Below the pieces are notes generated by a model. That model saw nothing but the letters and a program-made list of their open reading frames with translations, ran no database searches and was not told the DNA's origin. Below, piece by piece: positions 34,092 to 43,402 of a stretch of 64,000 nucleotides of DNA. The DNA comes from an uncultured Prochlorococcus sp. GTDB lineage: Bacteria > Cyanobacteriota > Cyanobacteriia > PCC-6307 > Cyanobiaceae. The stretch covers positions 1-64,000 of the forward strand of contig CACAXR010000001.1 in NCBI GenBank assembly GCA_902536555.1, written 5' to 3'. The first letter of the stretch is position 1; the number at the start of each line of letters is the position of its first letter. Position numbers and translations under genes: made by a program.

Positions 34092-34592
34092 TCAGTTTAT
34101 TGATCTCCACTCTTTTACAACGAAAGGAGGCACAGGTAACTCAGAAAAAACCCCTGACAAAGATAATCTTAGTGGTCTATTTTTATCTAAATTTTGTATC
34201 AATTCATCAAGATCAAATTCTGCAGCAGCTTGTCTCCCATCATTTGCTAATTCCACATTAAGTAATGTTTTATCATTTAAAAACCACTGTTTTCTGCCTG
34301 ATTCAACCCTCAAGTCAGTGGGATGATCAATTCTGAGATTTCCTGGATATCCTATTACTCTCAAGATTAATTTATCTTCAAAAAGAGGTGATTTGTAAGC
34401 TACTAATTGCCAAGTTTCAAAATCCAAGTCCCTTAAAAACTCACTACTAGCACTTATTAATTCCCCATTTATTTCTGTTTCTGAAACTTCTGCAGATACT
34501 TTTAATGGATTAAATATAAAAGATAACAGTAAAAATAAAGGTAATATTCCTTTTAAAAAAATTTTTTTATTTGATTTTGTAATTTTCTTCAT
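34092..34592 (-). CDS. DUF3122 family exported protein
   Basis: 166 aa with a typical signal peptide: KKITKSNKKIFLKG basic head, a hydrophobic stretch LPLFLLLSFIF and VSAE as the likely cleavage site near residue 34. The mature part matches my recollection of the cyanobacterial DUF3122 family (DFETWQLVAYK, LRVIGYPGNLRIDHP). Function unknown; expected in periplasm or thylakoid lumen. Its start overlaps the upstream 83-aa gene by 26 bp, and ribD follows 15 bp downstream. Confidence 0.7.
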   Translation of the reverse strand: MKKITKSNKKIFLKGILPLFLLLSFIFNPLKVSAEVSETEINGELISASSEFLRDLDFETWQLVAYKSPLFEDKLILRVIGYPGNLRIDHPTDLRVESGRKQWFLNDKTLLNVELANDGRQAAAEFDLDELIQNLDKNRPLRLSLSGVFSELPVPPFVVKEWRSIN

Positions 34593-34818
34593 TTTCAGAA
34601 TCCATCAGAGCATCTAGAGTTACAGCTGTTCTTACAATAGCTTGATATCTTTTGATTATTTTACGATTTTTTTCTATAACTCGAGATAAATTCAAAGTGT
34701 CTTTTTCAGAATAGCTAGATGTTAAATCGCTAGAATCTTCTTCAATAAACTCAAATTCACTATCTTTATTAATTAGAGTTAACAATAAATCATGTAATCT
34801 CTTTCTCCTTTCAGACAA
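34567..34818 (-). CDS. Conserved small hypothetical protein
   Basis: 83 aa, highly charged, probably helical (LSRVIEKNRKIIKRYQAIVRTAVTLDALMD), no signal peptide. It begins with TTG (ttg-tct-gaa), with 'AAAGGAG' just inside the start. The position at the head of a DUF3122-ribD run with a 26-bp overlap argues that it is a real gene. I do not recognise a named family; it looks like a conserved picocyanobacterial protein. Confidence 0.5.
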   Translation of the reverse strand: MSERRKRLHDLLLTLINKDSEFEFIEEDSSDLTSSYSEKDTLNLSRVIEKNRKIIKRYQAIVRTAVTLDALMDSENEENYKIK

Positions 34819-34901
34819 TTAATTTACTATGATAACTCGAATAATAATAAGATAATTTAATAAAACATTCAAACAATTTAGTTCCATTTGATTAAATATT
34901 G

Positions 34902-36182
34902 ATGACTGAAGTTAATAGAAAAATTCATGTAATTGGGATTAATTCTTATAAATTTGAAGATCTATCTTGCAAATTACAAAATCTATTTTTAGAAACAGCA
35001 AATATTGCAGTTCCAAATTCATATTTTGAAAAAATTAAATCATGGAGTGAAAATGGTTTAGAAAAAAAGAAATTATTTTTTTCTAGCAATAGTAATAAGG
35101 AACTTGTTTACTGGCTTAGATCACAAAAAACTGATGTTATTTTGATTTCTAGAGGAGATCCACTTTGGTTTGGAATTGGCAGAATACTACTAGAAAATTT
35201 TTCAAAAGAAGAATTAAGTTTCTACCCTTCAAATACTTGCATTCAATTAGCATTTAGTAAATTAAAGATTTCATGGCAAGATACTGTTAATGTAAGTATT
35301 CACGGCAGAGATTCGACTAGGTTAGTAGAGGCTCTTAAAGCAAGGCCTTCAAGTTTGGCAATTATTACAGATTCAAATAACAAAAGTTTAGAAATAATCA
35401 AAAAAAATTTATCAGAATTAAATTTGATTGACATCTATGATTTTTGGCTCTGTGAAGAGATTGGCCTCGACAATGAAAATATAAGAAAATTAAATCTTAA
35501 TGAGTCATTGCCATCTGATGTATCAAGTTTGAACATTGTTGTTCTTACAAAAACAAAGAAAAATCACTCAAATAATAATCTCCCTCCTTTTGGAATAAGT
35601 GACCATATTTTTAAAACTTTTGACGATAGACCAAATTTATTAACTAAGAGGGAGGTTCGCATACAAATATTAGCTGATCTAGAGCTCCCTAAAAATGGTG
35701 TCATCTGGGATATTGGAGCAGGTTGTGGGTCAATTGGTTTAGAAGCATTAAAAATAAGGCCTAATTTAGATTTGTTTTGTATCGATAAAAGAATTGGCTC
35801 AAAGGCATTAATACTAGAAAACTCAAAAAGACTTGGCGTTAAACCAAAATTTATTTTTGAGGAAGACATAAATAGTATCTTTAATACGAGAAATTTAAGT
35901 TCTCTTGAAAAACCTAATAGATTAGTAATTGGAGGATGTGATAAAAAGACTAAACTTCAAATAATTAATACAGTATCTCAGGTTATGAGTATAGGAGATA
36001 TTGTAGTTATCCCAATAATTGACATTCAAATTATTAAAGAATTAAAAGAGGAATTAGAAAATAAAAATTTTAAAACAAATTTAAATTTAATTCAGACCTA
36101 CAAGAGCCTAAGTATCTCTGAGGGAATGAGATTAGAACCAAATAATCCTGTTTTTTTATTAAAAGGAAACAAATATATTTAA
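34902..36182 (+). CDS. cobL: Precorrin-6Y C5,15-methyltransferase (CbiE-CbiT fusion)
   Basis: Cobalamin (corrin) pathway enzyme that methylates C5 and C15 and decarboxylates the ring. The N-terminal ~200 residues are the CbiE methylase (KIHVIGINSYKF, VILISRGDPLWFGIGR, SIHGRDSTRL). The C-terminal ~200 residues are CbiT: DRPNLLTKREVR, WDIGAGCGSIGLEA, RLVIGGCDK. The total of 426 aa matches CobL. The track starts at TTG 34,899; the adjacent ATG at 34,902 is preferred. It is divergent from the DUF3122 gene group and convergent with nadK, 7 bp apart. Confidence 0.9.
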   Translation: MTEVNRKIHVIGINSYKFEDLSCKLQNLFLETANIAVPNSYFEKIKSWSENGLEKKKLFFSSNSNKELVYWLRSQKTDVILISRGDPLWFGIGRILLENFSKEELSFYPSNTCIQLAFSKLKISWQDTVNVSIHGRDSTRLVEALKARPSSLAIITDSNNKSLEIIKKNLSELNLIDIYDFWLCEEIGLDNENIRKLNLNESLPSDVSSLNIVVLTKTKKNHSNNNLPPFGISDHIFKTFDDRPNLLTKREVRIQILADLELPKNGVIWDIGAGCGSIGLEALKIRPNLDLFCIDKRIGSKALILENSKRLGVKPKFIFEEDINSIFNTRNLSSLEKPNRLVIGGCDKKTKLQIINTVSQVMSIGDIVVIPIIDIQIIKELKEELENKNFKTNLNLIQTYKSLSISEGMRLEPNNPVFLLKGNKYI

Positions 36183-36189
36183 ATAATTT

Positions 36190-37098
36190 TTATTTGATAG
36201 GTTTTGCGACATGGGGCAAACCCCAACCTAGTTTATTTCTTAAAACTTGGAAAAACTCATGATCTTCAAGTCTAATAAACTTAACTGAATGTTTACTTTT
36301 TCTTATTAAAACCCTATCTTCAGGCCAAACATAACAACCAGCATTTCCATCAACAACCATTACCAACCTTTCAGGAGTTGCAGGAAAAACAGTTACTGGC
36401 TCCGAATCATTAAAAACCAATGCCCTAGACGCCAATGAATGAGGAGCGATTGGAGTTAATTGCACTACTGGACAATCAGGTGTAATAACTGGTCCTCCAG
36501 CACTCAGAGAATATGCAGTAGAACCAGTTGGAGTAGATAAAATTACTCCATCAGCTGAAATATCCACTGGAGCATGACGCCCTATAGAAATCTCAAAGTG
36601 ACACATACTTGTAAGAGGTTCTCTATGAAGAGCCATCTCATTAAGGCAAAGAGACTCCCATCTCCTCTGATCATTCCTCATTACACTAATGATAAAGCAA
36701 GTCCTTTCTTCAATATCCCAATTTCCAGCAATTATTTTATCTATAGCCTGATCTAGGTTAGATAAATAAGCTTCCGCGAGAAATCCTAAATGACCAGTAT
36801 TTATTGTAAGGATTGGAATTTTAGCAGGTGCCGTTTGCCTTGCAGCAGAAAGCACAGTCCCATCTCCGCCAAGAACAATTGCAAATTCCATTGATGAATC
36901 AAACCCCTCGGGAACGCAATTCGTATATCCCAAAGGACGAACATGTTGATCAGGATTTGCGAAACCAACCATCCCTCCAGAACTACTAACTCTTACAACT
37001 TCAAAATTAGATTTTTCCAATTTTTTTTGAACAGAAGTTGCAGTTTGAACAGCTAGTTCCTTTCCATCATTAACTATTAGTCCTGCTTTACGTACCAA
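36190..37098 (-). CDS. nadK: NAD kinase
   Basis: Phosphorylates NAD to NADP using ATP. The GGDGT motif ([13 protein letters not shown]), [10 protein letters not shown] and the glycine-rich [21 protein letters not shown] are intact. 302 aa is standard. It follows pheS on the same strand after 70 bp. There are two NadK-type genes in many cyanobacteria; which paralogue this is cannot be told here. Confidence 0.93.
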   Translation of the reverse strand: MVRKAGLIVNDGKELAVQTATSVQKKLEKSNFEVVRVSSSGGMVGFANPDQHVRPLGYTNCVPEGFDSSMEFAIVLGGDGTVLSAARQTAPAKIPILTINTGHLGFLAEAYLSNLDQAIDKIIAGNWDIEERTCFIISVMRNDQRRWESLCLNEMALHREPLTSMCHFEISIGRHAPVDISADGVILSTPTGSTAYSLSAGGPVITPDCPVVQLTPIAPHSLASRALVFNDSEPVTVFPATPERLVMVVDGNAGCYVWPEDRVLIRKSKHSVKFIRLEDHEFFQVLRNKLGWGLPHVAKPIK

Positions 37099-37168
37099 TC
37101 AAAAAATTAACACTAGTACTATTTTAAACTAATTTGTTGGACAATTCTAAATTAAGAATTAATTACTA

Positions 37169-38176
37169 TTAGAACTGTTCTAAGAATCTAATATCATTTG
37201 TATAAAATTTTCTGATGTCGTCTATCTGATGTCTCACCATACAAAATCTCTCAACTCCTAATCCTGCTGCAAAACCAGTCCATTTCTCAGAATCTATTCC
37301 TAATTTTTCTAAGACCTTTGGATCTACCATTCCGCAGCCCATTACTTCAAGCCATTTACCTTTCCACTGGACGTCAACTTCTGCTGAAGGTTCAGTAAAT
37401 GGGAAATAACTAGCTCTAAATCTTACGGGAATATCTCCAAAAAAGGTCTTTAAAAATGTAAGAACTGTTCCTCTTAAATGACTAAAATTAATGTCTTGAT
37501 CGATACATAAAACCTCAACTTGATTAAATACAGGAGAATGAGTAGCATCTACTGCATCTCTCCTATATACTCTCCCGGGCGCAATAATTCTTGCTGGAGG
37601 AGGATTTTTCTCTAAGTATCTTATCTGAACAGGAGAAGTATGGGTCCTTAAAAGTCGATTTTCATCTAAGTAGAAAGTATCCTGCATATCTCTTGCGGGA
37701 TGATTTTTGGGTATGTTGAGAGACTCAAAATTATAAAAATCAGTTTCTATTTCAGGGCCGCTTTCAACTGTATATCCTAAACCACAAAAAATATCTATTA
37801 TTTCGTCTTGAGTGGAAATCAAAGGATGTTTATTACCAGGGGGTGTTCCAATTGAAGGGATAGTTACATCAATTTTTTCTTCTTTAATCTTTTTATCTAA
37901 GGCTTCGCTGTTTAGTTTATTTTTTCTTTCAGTTATTAGTTCTTGCAGGTTTATCTTTATTAAATTTGCCTTTTGGCCAATAATTGGTCTATCTGTAGCA
38001 GATAATTGACCCATTGTTTTCAAGATAATTGACAAATCACCTTTTTTTCCTAGTAAGGAAACTCTCAATTGATCCAGTTCTTCATGAGTATTAGAATTAT
38101 CTATATTATTTTTTGCTGTTAGAGAAAGGTTATTTAGTTTTTCCTCAATTTGACTTAATGATTCAATTTGACTCAC
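37169..38176 (-). CDS. pheS: Phenylalanyl-tRNA synthetase alpha subunit
   Basis: Catalytic subunit of the (alpha-beta)2 enzyme charging tRNA-Phe. It has the N-terminal coiled coil, then class II motifs: motif 1 around [10 protein letters not shown], motif 2 [13 protein letters not shown]...[14 protein letters not shown], and motif 3 [18 protein letters not shown]. 335 aa is normal. pheT is not adjacent in this window, as is common in cyanobacteria. It is divergent from surE with 68 bp between starts. Confidence 0.95.
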   Translation of the reverse strand: MSQIESLSQIEEKLNNLSLTAKNNIDNSNTHEELDQLRVSLLGKKGDLSIILKTMGQLSATDRPIIGQKANLIKINLQELITERKNKLNSEALDKKIKEEKIDVTIPSIGTPPGNKHPLISTQDEIIDIFCGLGYTVESGPEIETDFYNFESLNIPKNHPARDMQDTFYLDENRLLRTHTSPVQIRYLEKNPPPARIIAPGRVYRRDAVDATHSPVFNQVEVLCIDQDINFSHLRGTVLTFLKTFFGDIPVRFRASYFPFTEPSAEVDVQWKGKWLEVMGCGMVDPKVLEKLGIDSEKWTGFAAGLGVERFCMVRHQIDDIRKFYTNDIRFLEQF

Positions 38177-38244
38177 TGATATAGTAAAAATAAGTATTGC
38201 TTTATCTTACTTAAATATCGTCCATAAATAAAATTTATTGATTA

Positions 38245-39054
38245 ATGAAACCGTTAAATATATTAATTAGCAATGATGATGGTGTTTTCGCAGCGGGGAT
38301 AAGAGCCTTAGCAAAATCAGCAAAAAAAAGGGGGCATAAGGTAAAAGTAGTATGTCCTGACCAAGAAAGATCAGCTACTGGTCATGGTCTTACTTTACAA
38401 TCCCCATTAAGAGTAGAAAAAGCTGACGAATTATTTGGAGAAGGAATTGAAGCTTGGGGATGTTCCGGCACACCTGCTGATTGTGTCAAATTAGCACTAT
38501 CTGAACTCTTGGATCATAAACCTGATCTGGTACTATCTGGAATAAATCACGGACCCAATTTAGGGACAGATATTTTTTGTTCAGGCACAGTCGCTGCAGC
38601 TATGGAAGGCACTTTAGAAAATGTTCCCTCCATGGCAATAAGTGTTGCTAGTTTTAAGTGGAAGAATTTTGAATTTGCTGGAGAAATTGCAATGAATATT
38701 GCCGAACAAGCAATTAACGATAGTTGGCCACCTTCACTTTTATTAAATTTGAATATCCCTCCCTGCAAAAAAAACAAAATAAAAGAATTATCCTGGACAA
38801 GATTATCGGTAAGAAAATATAAAAATCAATTTTCCAAAAGGGAAGACCCAAGGGGTGACGATTATTATTGGTTAGCAGGCGAGGTTGTTTTAGATCTTAA
38901 ATCAAAAGGTTATGGTCCAAAAAACTGGCCCAGTGATGTATCTCAAATACAAGAAAATAAGATATCTCTTACACCTGTAGAGCCAGATTTATTTTGGAGA
39001 GGTAATTTAGACAACTTACCTAAAATTAATAATTCATTTATAAATCCTTCTTAA
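38245..39054 (+). CDS. surE: 5'/3'-nucleotidase SurE
   Basis: Metal-dependent nucleoside monophosphatase/exopolyphosphatase. The signature [18 protein letters not shown] with the DD metal ligands, the [11 protein letters not shown] loop, [10 protein letters not shown] and [10 protein letters not shown] are all present. 269 aa is usual. Its 3' end overlaps the convergent DUF3611 gene by 21 bp (39,034-39,054), so the two transcripts are antisense at their ends. Confidence 0.92.
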   Translation: MKPLNILISNDDGVFAAGIRALAKSAKKRGHKVKVVCPDQERSATGHGLTLQSPLRVEKADELFGEGIEAWGCSGTPADCVKLALSELLDHKPDLVLSGINHGPNLGTDIFCSGTVAAAMEGTLENVPSMAISVASFKWKNFEFAGEIAMNIAEQAINDSWPPSLLLNLNIPPCKKNKIKELSWTRLSVRKYKNQFSKREDPRGDDYYWLAGEVVLDLKSKGYGPKNWPSDVSQIQENKISLTPVEPDLFWRGNLDNLPKINNSFINPS

Positions 39055-39567
39055 AAGCCATAAAGAAAAGCAAAGTCCAAAAAAATGAGCAGCAATAACT
39101 TGTGTGTTACTGAGAACTGATAATATTTCAAGCCCAGTAATTGGTATATCAGATGTCGCTGTTATCAATTGTCCAGTAGTTTGAGATGATGCTTGTATAA
39201 ATAGTGCGCCCATAAGAGCTTGATATCCAATTAATCCAAACAAAATTCCTAATAAATCAACTATTAGACCTCTTTTTATTAATTTACTGGTTTGTCCTCT
39301 CGAGGGCCTTGCATTGCTTGCGATTGCTCTACCTGTTCTAACTATTAACCAACCTTGCCAAAGACTAAAAAGTAGTAAAATCAAGGATATTGTTGTAAGT
39401 GAAAGACCAGGCGCTAAGCCAAGCTGTCCTTCGCTATTATTTACAACATTTGAAAAAAGCAAAACAGCTGCAACAACAACACCTAAAATGGATTGAACCC
39501 AAAAGCGTATCCATCCAATGCGCCGCATTCCAAATGAAAGGGACTGAAAATCAATTTTGTCAGACAT
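39034..39567 (-). CDS. DUF3611 family membrane protein
   Basis: 177 aa with four predicted membrane segments (about residues 18-40, 57-78, 97-120 and 150-172) and short polar ends. [11 protein letters not shown] and ARPSRGQT match my recollection of the cyanobacterial/plastid DUF3611 family. Function unknown; thylakoid or plasma membrane location is expected. It overlaps surE tail to tail and is divergent from ribF. Confidence 0.75.
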   Translation of the reverse strand: MSDKIDFQSLSFGMRRIGWIRFWVQSILGVVVAAVLLFSNVVNNSEGQLGLAPGLSLTTISLILLLFSLWQGWLIVRTGRAIASNARPSRGQTSKLIKRGLIVDLLGILFGLIGYQALMGALFIQASSQTTGQLITATSDIPITGLEILSVLSNTQVIAAHFFGLCFSLWLLRRIYK

Positions 39568-39635
39568 TCATTTGATTGAATAAACTATAATCTATTCAAA
39601 TTTGCCATCAAAATCATAAAATTGCACGTAATCTT

Positions 39636-40559
39636 TTGATCTCTTTAATATCGCCATCTGAAGTTAAGAATCCTACTTCAATAGCTATTGGAAGTTTTGA
39701 TGGTCTACACGCTGGCCACAGAAAATTAATAAAAAGTGTAGTTGAAGAAAATCAATATACCCCAACTATTGCGAGCTTCTGGCCTCATCCCAGAGAAGTT
39801 TTATACGAAGAGAGACGTCTTAGACTGGATCTTCCTTATGAAAAGTTACCTATTCTTGAAGAACTCGGGATTGAACAATTAGTTCTGATTCCTTTTGATA
39901 AGGAACTATCAAAATTAAGTGCAGAAAAATTTGTAAGAGATATTTTGATAAATCAATTACAAGCCAAAAACATTTCTGTGGGAGCTAATTTTAAATTTGG
40001 TTTTAAAAGAAGTGGAGACATAAATACTATAAAAAATTTGATCAAAAATACGGATATAAAACTAAAAATCACTCCGATTTTAGAAGACAAAGAAGGTAGA
40101 ATCAGCAGCAGCAGAATAAGATATCTATTAGAGAAAAGTGATCTGAAAAATGCTTTCAAAATTCTTAATAGGCCTTATAGTTTTAATGGAAAGGTTGTCA
40201 AAGGTAAAGGTATGGGAAAAAGTATAGGATGGCCTACCGCAAATCTTGAAATAGATGGCAGAAAATTTTTACCTGGAGAGGGAGTTTACGCATCTTGGAC
40301 AACCATAGAAAATTCCAACCAAAAAATTGAATCTGTTATGAATCTTGGCTCTCAACCAACAATAAACCCTTTATTGCCATCTGCAGTTGAAGTTCATTTA
40401 ATAAATAAAGATATCGATCTATATGGCTTAAATCTATCTGTAGAACCAGTTGAAAAACTTAGATCTCAAATTAAATTCAAAAATATAGATCAACTTTCTA
40501 ATCAAATTAAAAAAGATAGAGATAATGCTCTAAAAATTTTTAAAACCTACAAAAAATAA
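39636..40559 (+). CDS. ribF: Bifunctional riboflavin kinase / FAD synthetase
   Basis: Converts riboflavin to FMN and FAD. The N-terminal adenylyltransferase has GSFDGLHAGHRKLI and ISSSRIRYLLEKSDL; the C-terminal flavokinase has KGMGKSIGWPTANLEI and VMNLGSQPTINP. 307 aa is usual. The start is TTG at 39,636 and no in-frame ATG lies nearby; the family-type beginning SPSEVKNPTSIAIGSFDG supports it. It lies 7 bp upstream of thiE. Confidence 0.92.
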   Translation: MISLISPSEVKNPTSIAIGSFDGLHAGHRKLIKSVVEENQYTPTIASFWPHPREVLYEERRLRLDLPYEKLPILEELGIEQLVLIPFDKELSKLSAEKFVRDILINQLQAKNISVGANFKFGFKRSGDINTIKNLIKNTDIKLKITPILEDKEGRISSSRIRYLLEKSDLKNAFKILNRPYSFNGKVVKGKGMGKSIGWPTANLEIDGRKFLPGEGVYASWTTIENSNQKIESVMNLGSQPTINPLLPSAVEVHLINKDIDLYGLNLSVEPVEKLRSQIKFKNIDQLSNQIKKDRDNALKIFKTYKK

Positions 40560-40566
40560 ATCACTA

Positions 40567-41622
40567 ATGCTTAATTTCAATACTAAAGACGCTGAAGATT
40601 TAAGAATTTATCAAATTATTGATGCTAATCTTGATAGAGCTAGAGAAGGACTAAGAGTATTAGAGGATTGGGCTAGATTTGGTCTAGGTAAAGAAAAATA
40701 TGTTGAAAAGATTAAAAATTTTAGACAAATTTTAGGAAAAAACCATTTAGAAGTTTATAAACAATCTAGAAATCACATTGAGGACAAATGTAAAGGATTG
40801 ACTCATCAAGAGCAAATGAACCGAAAATCATATGAGCAAATTATAAGTTCTAATTCAGCCCGAGTTCAAGAAGCATTAAGAGTAATAGAGGAATTTACAA
40901 GGCTACAGAATCATGAGCTTTCAAAAATCGCTTCGGAAATTAGATATGAAATTTATACTATCGAAATTGACTTATTAAGTTTTAGCAAGTTTAAGAAGTC
41001 GGAGGAAATGTTAAAAGAAAATGATTTATATGTAATCACCGATCAAAAGGATAATTTATTAGAAATAATTGAAGATATTTTAATTGCAGGAGTAAGAATT
41101 ATTCAATATAGATTTAAAACGGGGACTGACCAAGATCATCTTAAAGAAGCAATTCAGATTAAAAATCTATGTAAAAGATATAATTCTTTGTTTATCGTTA
41201 ACGATAGACTTGATATAGCTCTAGCATCTAACGCGGATGGAATTCATCTTGGACAAGATGACTTAGACTTAAAAACCGCAAGAAAACTATTAGGATATTC
41301 AAAAATTATCGGTATAAGTGCAAATAATGCAATTGACATTTCAAATGCTCTTAAGGAGGGTTGTGATTACATAGGAATAGGGCCAGTATTTGAAACTAAG
41401 ACAAAAAAGAACAAAAAACCTTTAGGTATTGAAAATATCAAAACATTAACAAAGGATTTAAATATTCCTTGGTTTGCCATTGGAGGAATCAAGTTAAATA
41501 ATATTTCATATTTAAAAAGAAATGGGTTTGAAAAAGTTGCCTTGGTTTCGCAATTAATGAATTCTGAAGATCCTAAAGAAGACGCTATTATGATGCTAAA
41601 AGAGTTGTCTTATGAAAATTAG
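40567..41622 (+). CDS. thiE: Thiamine-phosphate synthase with cyanobacterial N-terminal domain
   Basis: Joins HMP-pyrophosphate and thiazole phosphate to thiamine phosphate. Residues about 140-351 are the TIM-barrel ThiE domain: VRIIQYRFKTGT, FIVNDRLDIALASNADGIHLGQDDL, GPVFETKTKK and WFAIGGI. The first ~140 residues (RIYQIIDANLDRAREGLRVLEDWARF) are the extra helical domain typical of cyanobacterial ThiE, whose job is not settled. It overlaps thiS by 11 bp. Confidence 0.93.
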   Translation: MLNFNTKDAEDLRIYQIIDANLDRAREGLRVLEDWARFGLGKEKYVEKIKNFRQILGKNHLEVYKQSRNHIEDKCKGLTHQEQMNRKSYEQIISSNSARVQEALRVIEEFTRLQNHELSKIASEIRYEIYTIEIDLLSFSKFKKSEEMLKENDLYVITDQKDNLLEIIEDILIAGVRIIQYRFKTGTDQDHLKEAIQIKNLCKRYNSLFIVNDRLDIALASNADGIHLGQDDLDLKTARKLLGYSKIIGISANNAIDISNALKEGCDYIGIGPVFETKTKKNKKPLGIENIKTLTKDLNIPWFAIGGIKLNNISYLKRNGFEKVALVSQLMNSEDPKEDAIMMLKELSYEN

Positions 41623-41821
41623 GGTAAATGGAGAAGAAAAAAAATTAGAACTTGATAAAGAAAATGCTCTACTATCTAAAGCTCTTAACCATATGGGATA
41701 TAAACCAAACACTATTGTAGTGGAGTTAAATAATTTAATTATAAATTCAATGAAATGGGAAAAAGTGAAGCTTAAAGACGGTGATAACTTAGAAATCGTT
41801 TCAATAGTTGGTGGTGGTTAA
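41612..41821 (+). CDS. thiS: Sulfur carrier protein ThiS
   Basis: 69-aa ubiquitin-fold protein that carries sulfur for thiazole synthesis as a C-terminal thiocarboxylate. It ends in IVSIVGGG, so the terminal Gly-Gly needed for adenylation is present with one extra Gly, as in many cyanobacteria. The start overlaps the thiE end by 11 bp in another frame, indicating translational coupling. Confidence 0.9.
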   Translation: MKIRVNGEEKKLELDKENALLSKALNHMGYKPNTIVVELNNLIINSMKWEKVKLKDGDNLEIVSIVGGG

Positions 41822-41932
41822 AAACAAATTCTTTATATGTTCAAAATCTTCATAATTTTTTAAGTTTAGGCTTGAAACAATAACAAAAATTCTCTAGTTT
41901 TCGTTTTATATTCTTAATACTTAAATATAACA

Positions 41933-42100
41933 ATGAAAGAAAAAATTGATACTAACTCAAGGTCCCTAAAATGGGAACAAAATGGTGAGCTAGCACAAAA
42001 AGATCTCTATGAGCTAATTGAAAGATTAAAAAATGTAGAAAGTGAAGGAACCTCATCTGAGTTGTCTAGATTAGGCGCAAAATCAAAAATAAAAGATTAA
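41933..42100 (+). CDS. Small conserved-looking protein, 55 aa (below the ORF-track cutoff)
   Basis: ATG at 41,933 to TAA at 42,098, product starting MKEKIDTNSRSLKWEQNGEL and rich in Lys/Glu with an amphipathic helix (LYELIERLKNVE). Charged composition and codon use look like a real soluble protein rather than random AT-rich translation. It lies 111 bp after thiS and 66 bp before another short ORF on the same strand. No family recognised. Confidence 0.5.
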   Translation: MKEKIDTNSRSLKWEQNGELAQKDLYELIERLKNVESEGTSSELSRLGAKSKIKD

Positions 42101-42166
42101 ATTTGTTACTTAGATCTTGTTTTTATAAAAATTTGTACCAAATTAAAATTACTGAATAAAAAATAA

Positions 42167-42298
42167 ATGCCGAAAAGATTTCCAGAGTGGGTAAATACAG
42201 AAGTCTTGCTAAAAGCAATCAAAATGAGAGAAGAAGGAATGCTATCAAAACAACTTAATTTATGGATAGAAAACCTATTAGAGATAGAAAAAAAGTAA
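42167..42298 (+). CDS. Small protein, 43 aa (below the ORF-track cutoff)
   Basis: ATG at 42,167 to TAA at 42,296. The product starts MPKRFPEWVNTEVLLKAIKM and is amphipathic-helical with a balanced charged composition. It ends 4 bp before the convergent larB stop. The regular amino-acid make-up, the ATG and the same-strand neighbour at 41,933 support it as a gene, but it is short and no homologue is known to me. Confidence 0.45.
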   Translation: MPKRFPEWVNTEVLLKAIKMREEGMLSKQLNLWIENLLEIEKK

Positions 42299-42302
42299 TT
42301 AT

Positions 42303-42959
42303 TTAGCAAATACTTTTAATAATTCTGAGAGCCGCCATTGCTGCTCCGTAACCATTATCTATATTCATAACTGCAATTCCTGGAGAACAACTTGACAACA
42401 TACTATTTAAAGCAGTTTCTCCATCCTTGCTAACGCCGTAGCCGATTGAGACAGGTACTGCAATTATCGGTTGCGCCAACAATCCGCCCACAACTGTTGC
42501 CAAAGCTCCTTCCATTCCAGCACAAACTATTAATACATCGTATTGATTAATTTCTTCTAACTTACTCATCAATCGATGAAGTCCAGCCACTCCAACATCT
42601 ATAAAAGTTTGACAATTCACACCATAAATTTCAAGCGCTAATTGTGCTTCAAGTGTTACTGCCAAATCGCTTGAGCCGCCTGAAATTATGGCAACTTTTT
42701 TATTCGTATTTATTTTATTAAGATTTTTCCCAATTATTAGGCAATTTGCTTCTTCATAGAATCGTGCATCATCATACAAATCCAAAAGATAATTAGCCTT
42801 TTCATTATTAATCCTAGTAATAAAAACAACCTCATTTTTACTTAATACATTTTCAGATAATCTCTCTAGTTGATCGATACTCTTATCTTGCCCCCAAATA
42901 GCCTCAATGAGTCCAAGCCTATCTCTTCTTTGAAAATCAAACTTGATATCAAAATTCAT
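42303..42959 (-). CDS. larB: LarB-family nickel-pincer cofactor carboxylase
   Basis: LarB carboxylates and hydrolyses nicotinate adenine dinucleotide in making the nickel-pincer nucleotide cofactor, and is related to PurE. Seen: FDFQRRDRLGLIEAIWG at the N-terminus, VAIISGGSSDLAVTLEA, FIDVGVAGLHRL, VCAGMEGALATVVGGL and AVPVSIGYG. 218 aa is usual. No larC or larE is seen nearby, so the physiological role is uncertain. The start overlaps the TIGR03792 gene by ATGA in the era-trmD operon. Confidence 0.85.
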   Translation of the reverse strand: MNFDIKFDFQRRDRLGLIEAIWGQDKSIDQLERLSENVLSKNEVVFITRINNEKANYLLDLYDDARFYEEANCLIIGKNLNKINTNKKVAIISGGSSDLAVTLEAQLALEIYGVNCQTFIDVGVAGLHRLMSKLEEINQYDVLIVCAGMEGALATVVGGLLAQPIIAVPVSIGYGVSKDGETALNSMLSSCSPGIAVMNIDNGYGAAMAALRIIKSIC

Positions 42960-43402
42960 CTTTGCTTATCTAATTCTCCCTCATAAATTAATTCAAAAGG
43001 ATTTTCTTCTATATTTAGAGCAGCTTTGACATTGTCTTCAAATTTTTGTTGAACTACATTTACTTCTGACATTGGTATATTTTTCCATAATTTCTTACTT
43101 TTCCAATTTACCAATATTAAAGCTTCTTCTTTTTCTTTATCCCAAAATAATTGTCTTCCCAAAAACCCATCTTGAGAAGATAACCATGGCTCCCATATTT
43201 CTTTTTCAGCATTTAACCAAGCTGCTTTTACATGGGCAGGAACTTTAAGTCTTAATTCCTCTATGACCATTTCACTTTGATAATTATCCATTGTAAGAGC
43301 TTTTAAATTGGGAATACCAGATTGAAAAATTAAAACTAATAAGCAAATAAATAATAAACAAAATCTTTGAAATTTATTTTTCAAATTTAAGTTAAATCTC
43401 AT
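42956..43402 (-). CDS. TIGR03792 family protein with signal peptide
   Basis: 148 aa. The N-terminal [21 protein letters not shown] is a signal peptide or anchor. The rest resembles the TIGR03792 family of cyanobacterial proteins ([40 protein letters not shown]), an ABM-like dimeric barrel of unknown function. It is linked by 4-bp overlaps to both trmD-ispF upstream and larB downstream, so all belong to one operon. Confidence 0.7.
   Translation of the reverse strand: MRFNLNLKNKFQRFCLLFICLLVLIFQSGIPNLKALTMDNYQSEMVIEELRLKVPAHVKAAWLNAEKEIWEPWLSSQDGFLGRQLFWDKEKEEALILVNWKSKKLWKNIPMSEVNVVQQKFEDNVKAALNIEENPFELIYEGELDKQR

Noticed and set aside
37169-37183. Perfect palindrome TTAGAACTGTTCTAA at the pheS stop codon
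   Set aside because: It is mostly the coding sequence for the last pheS residues, has no T tract, and is likely chance.
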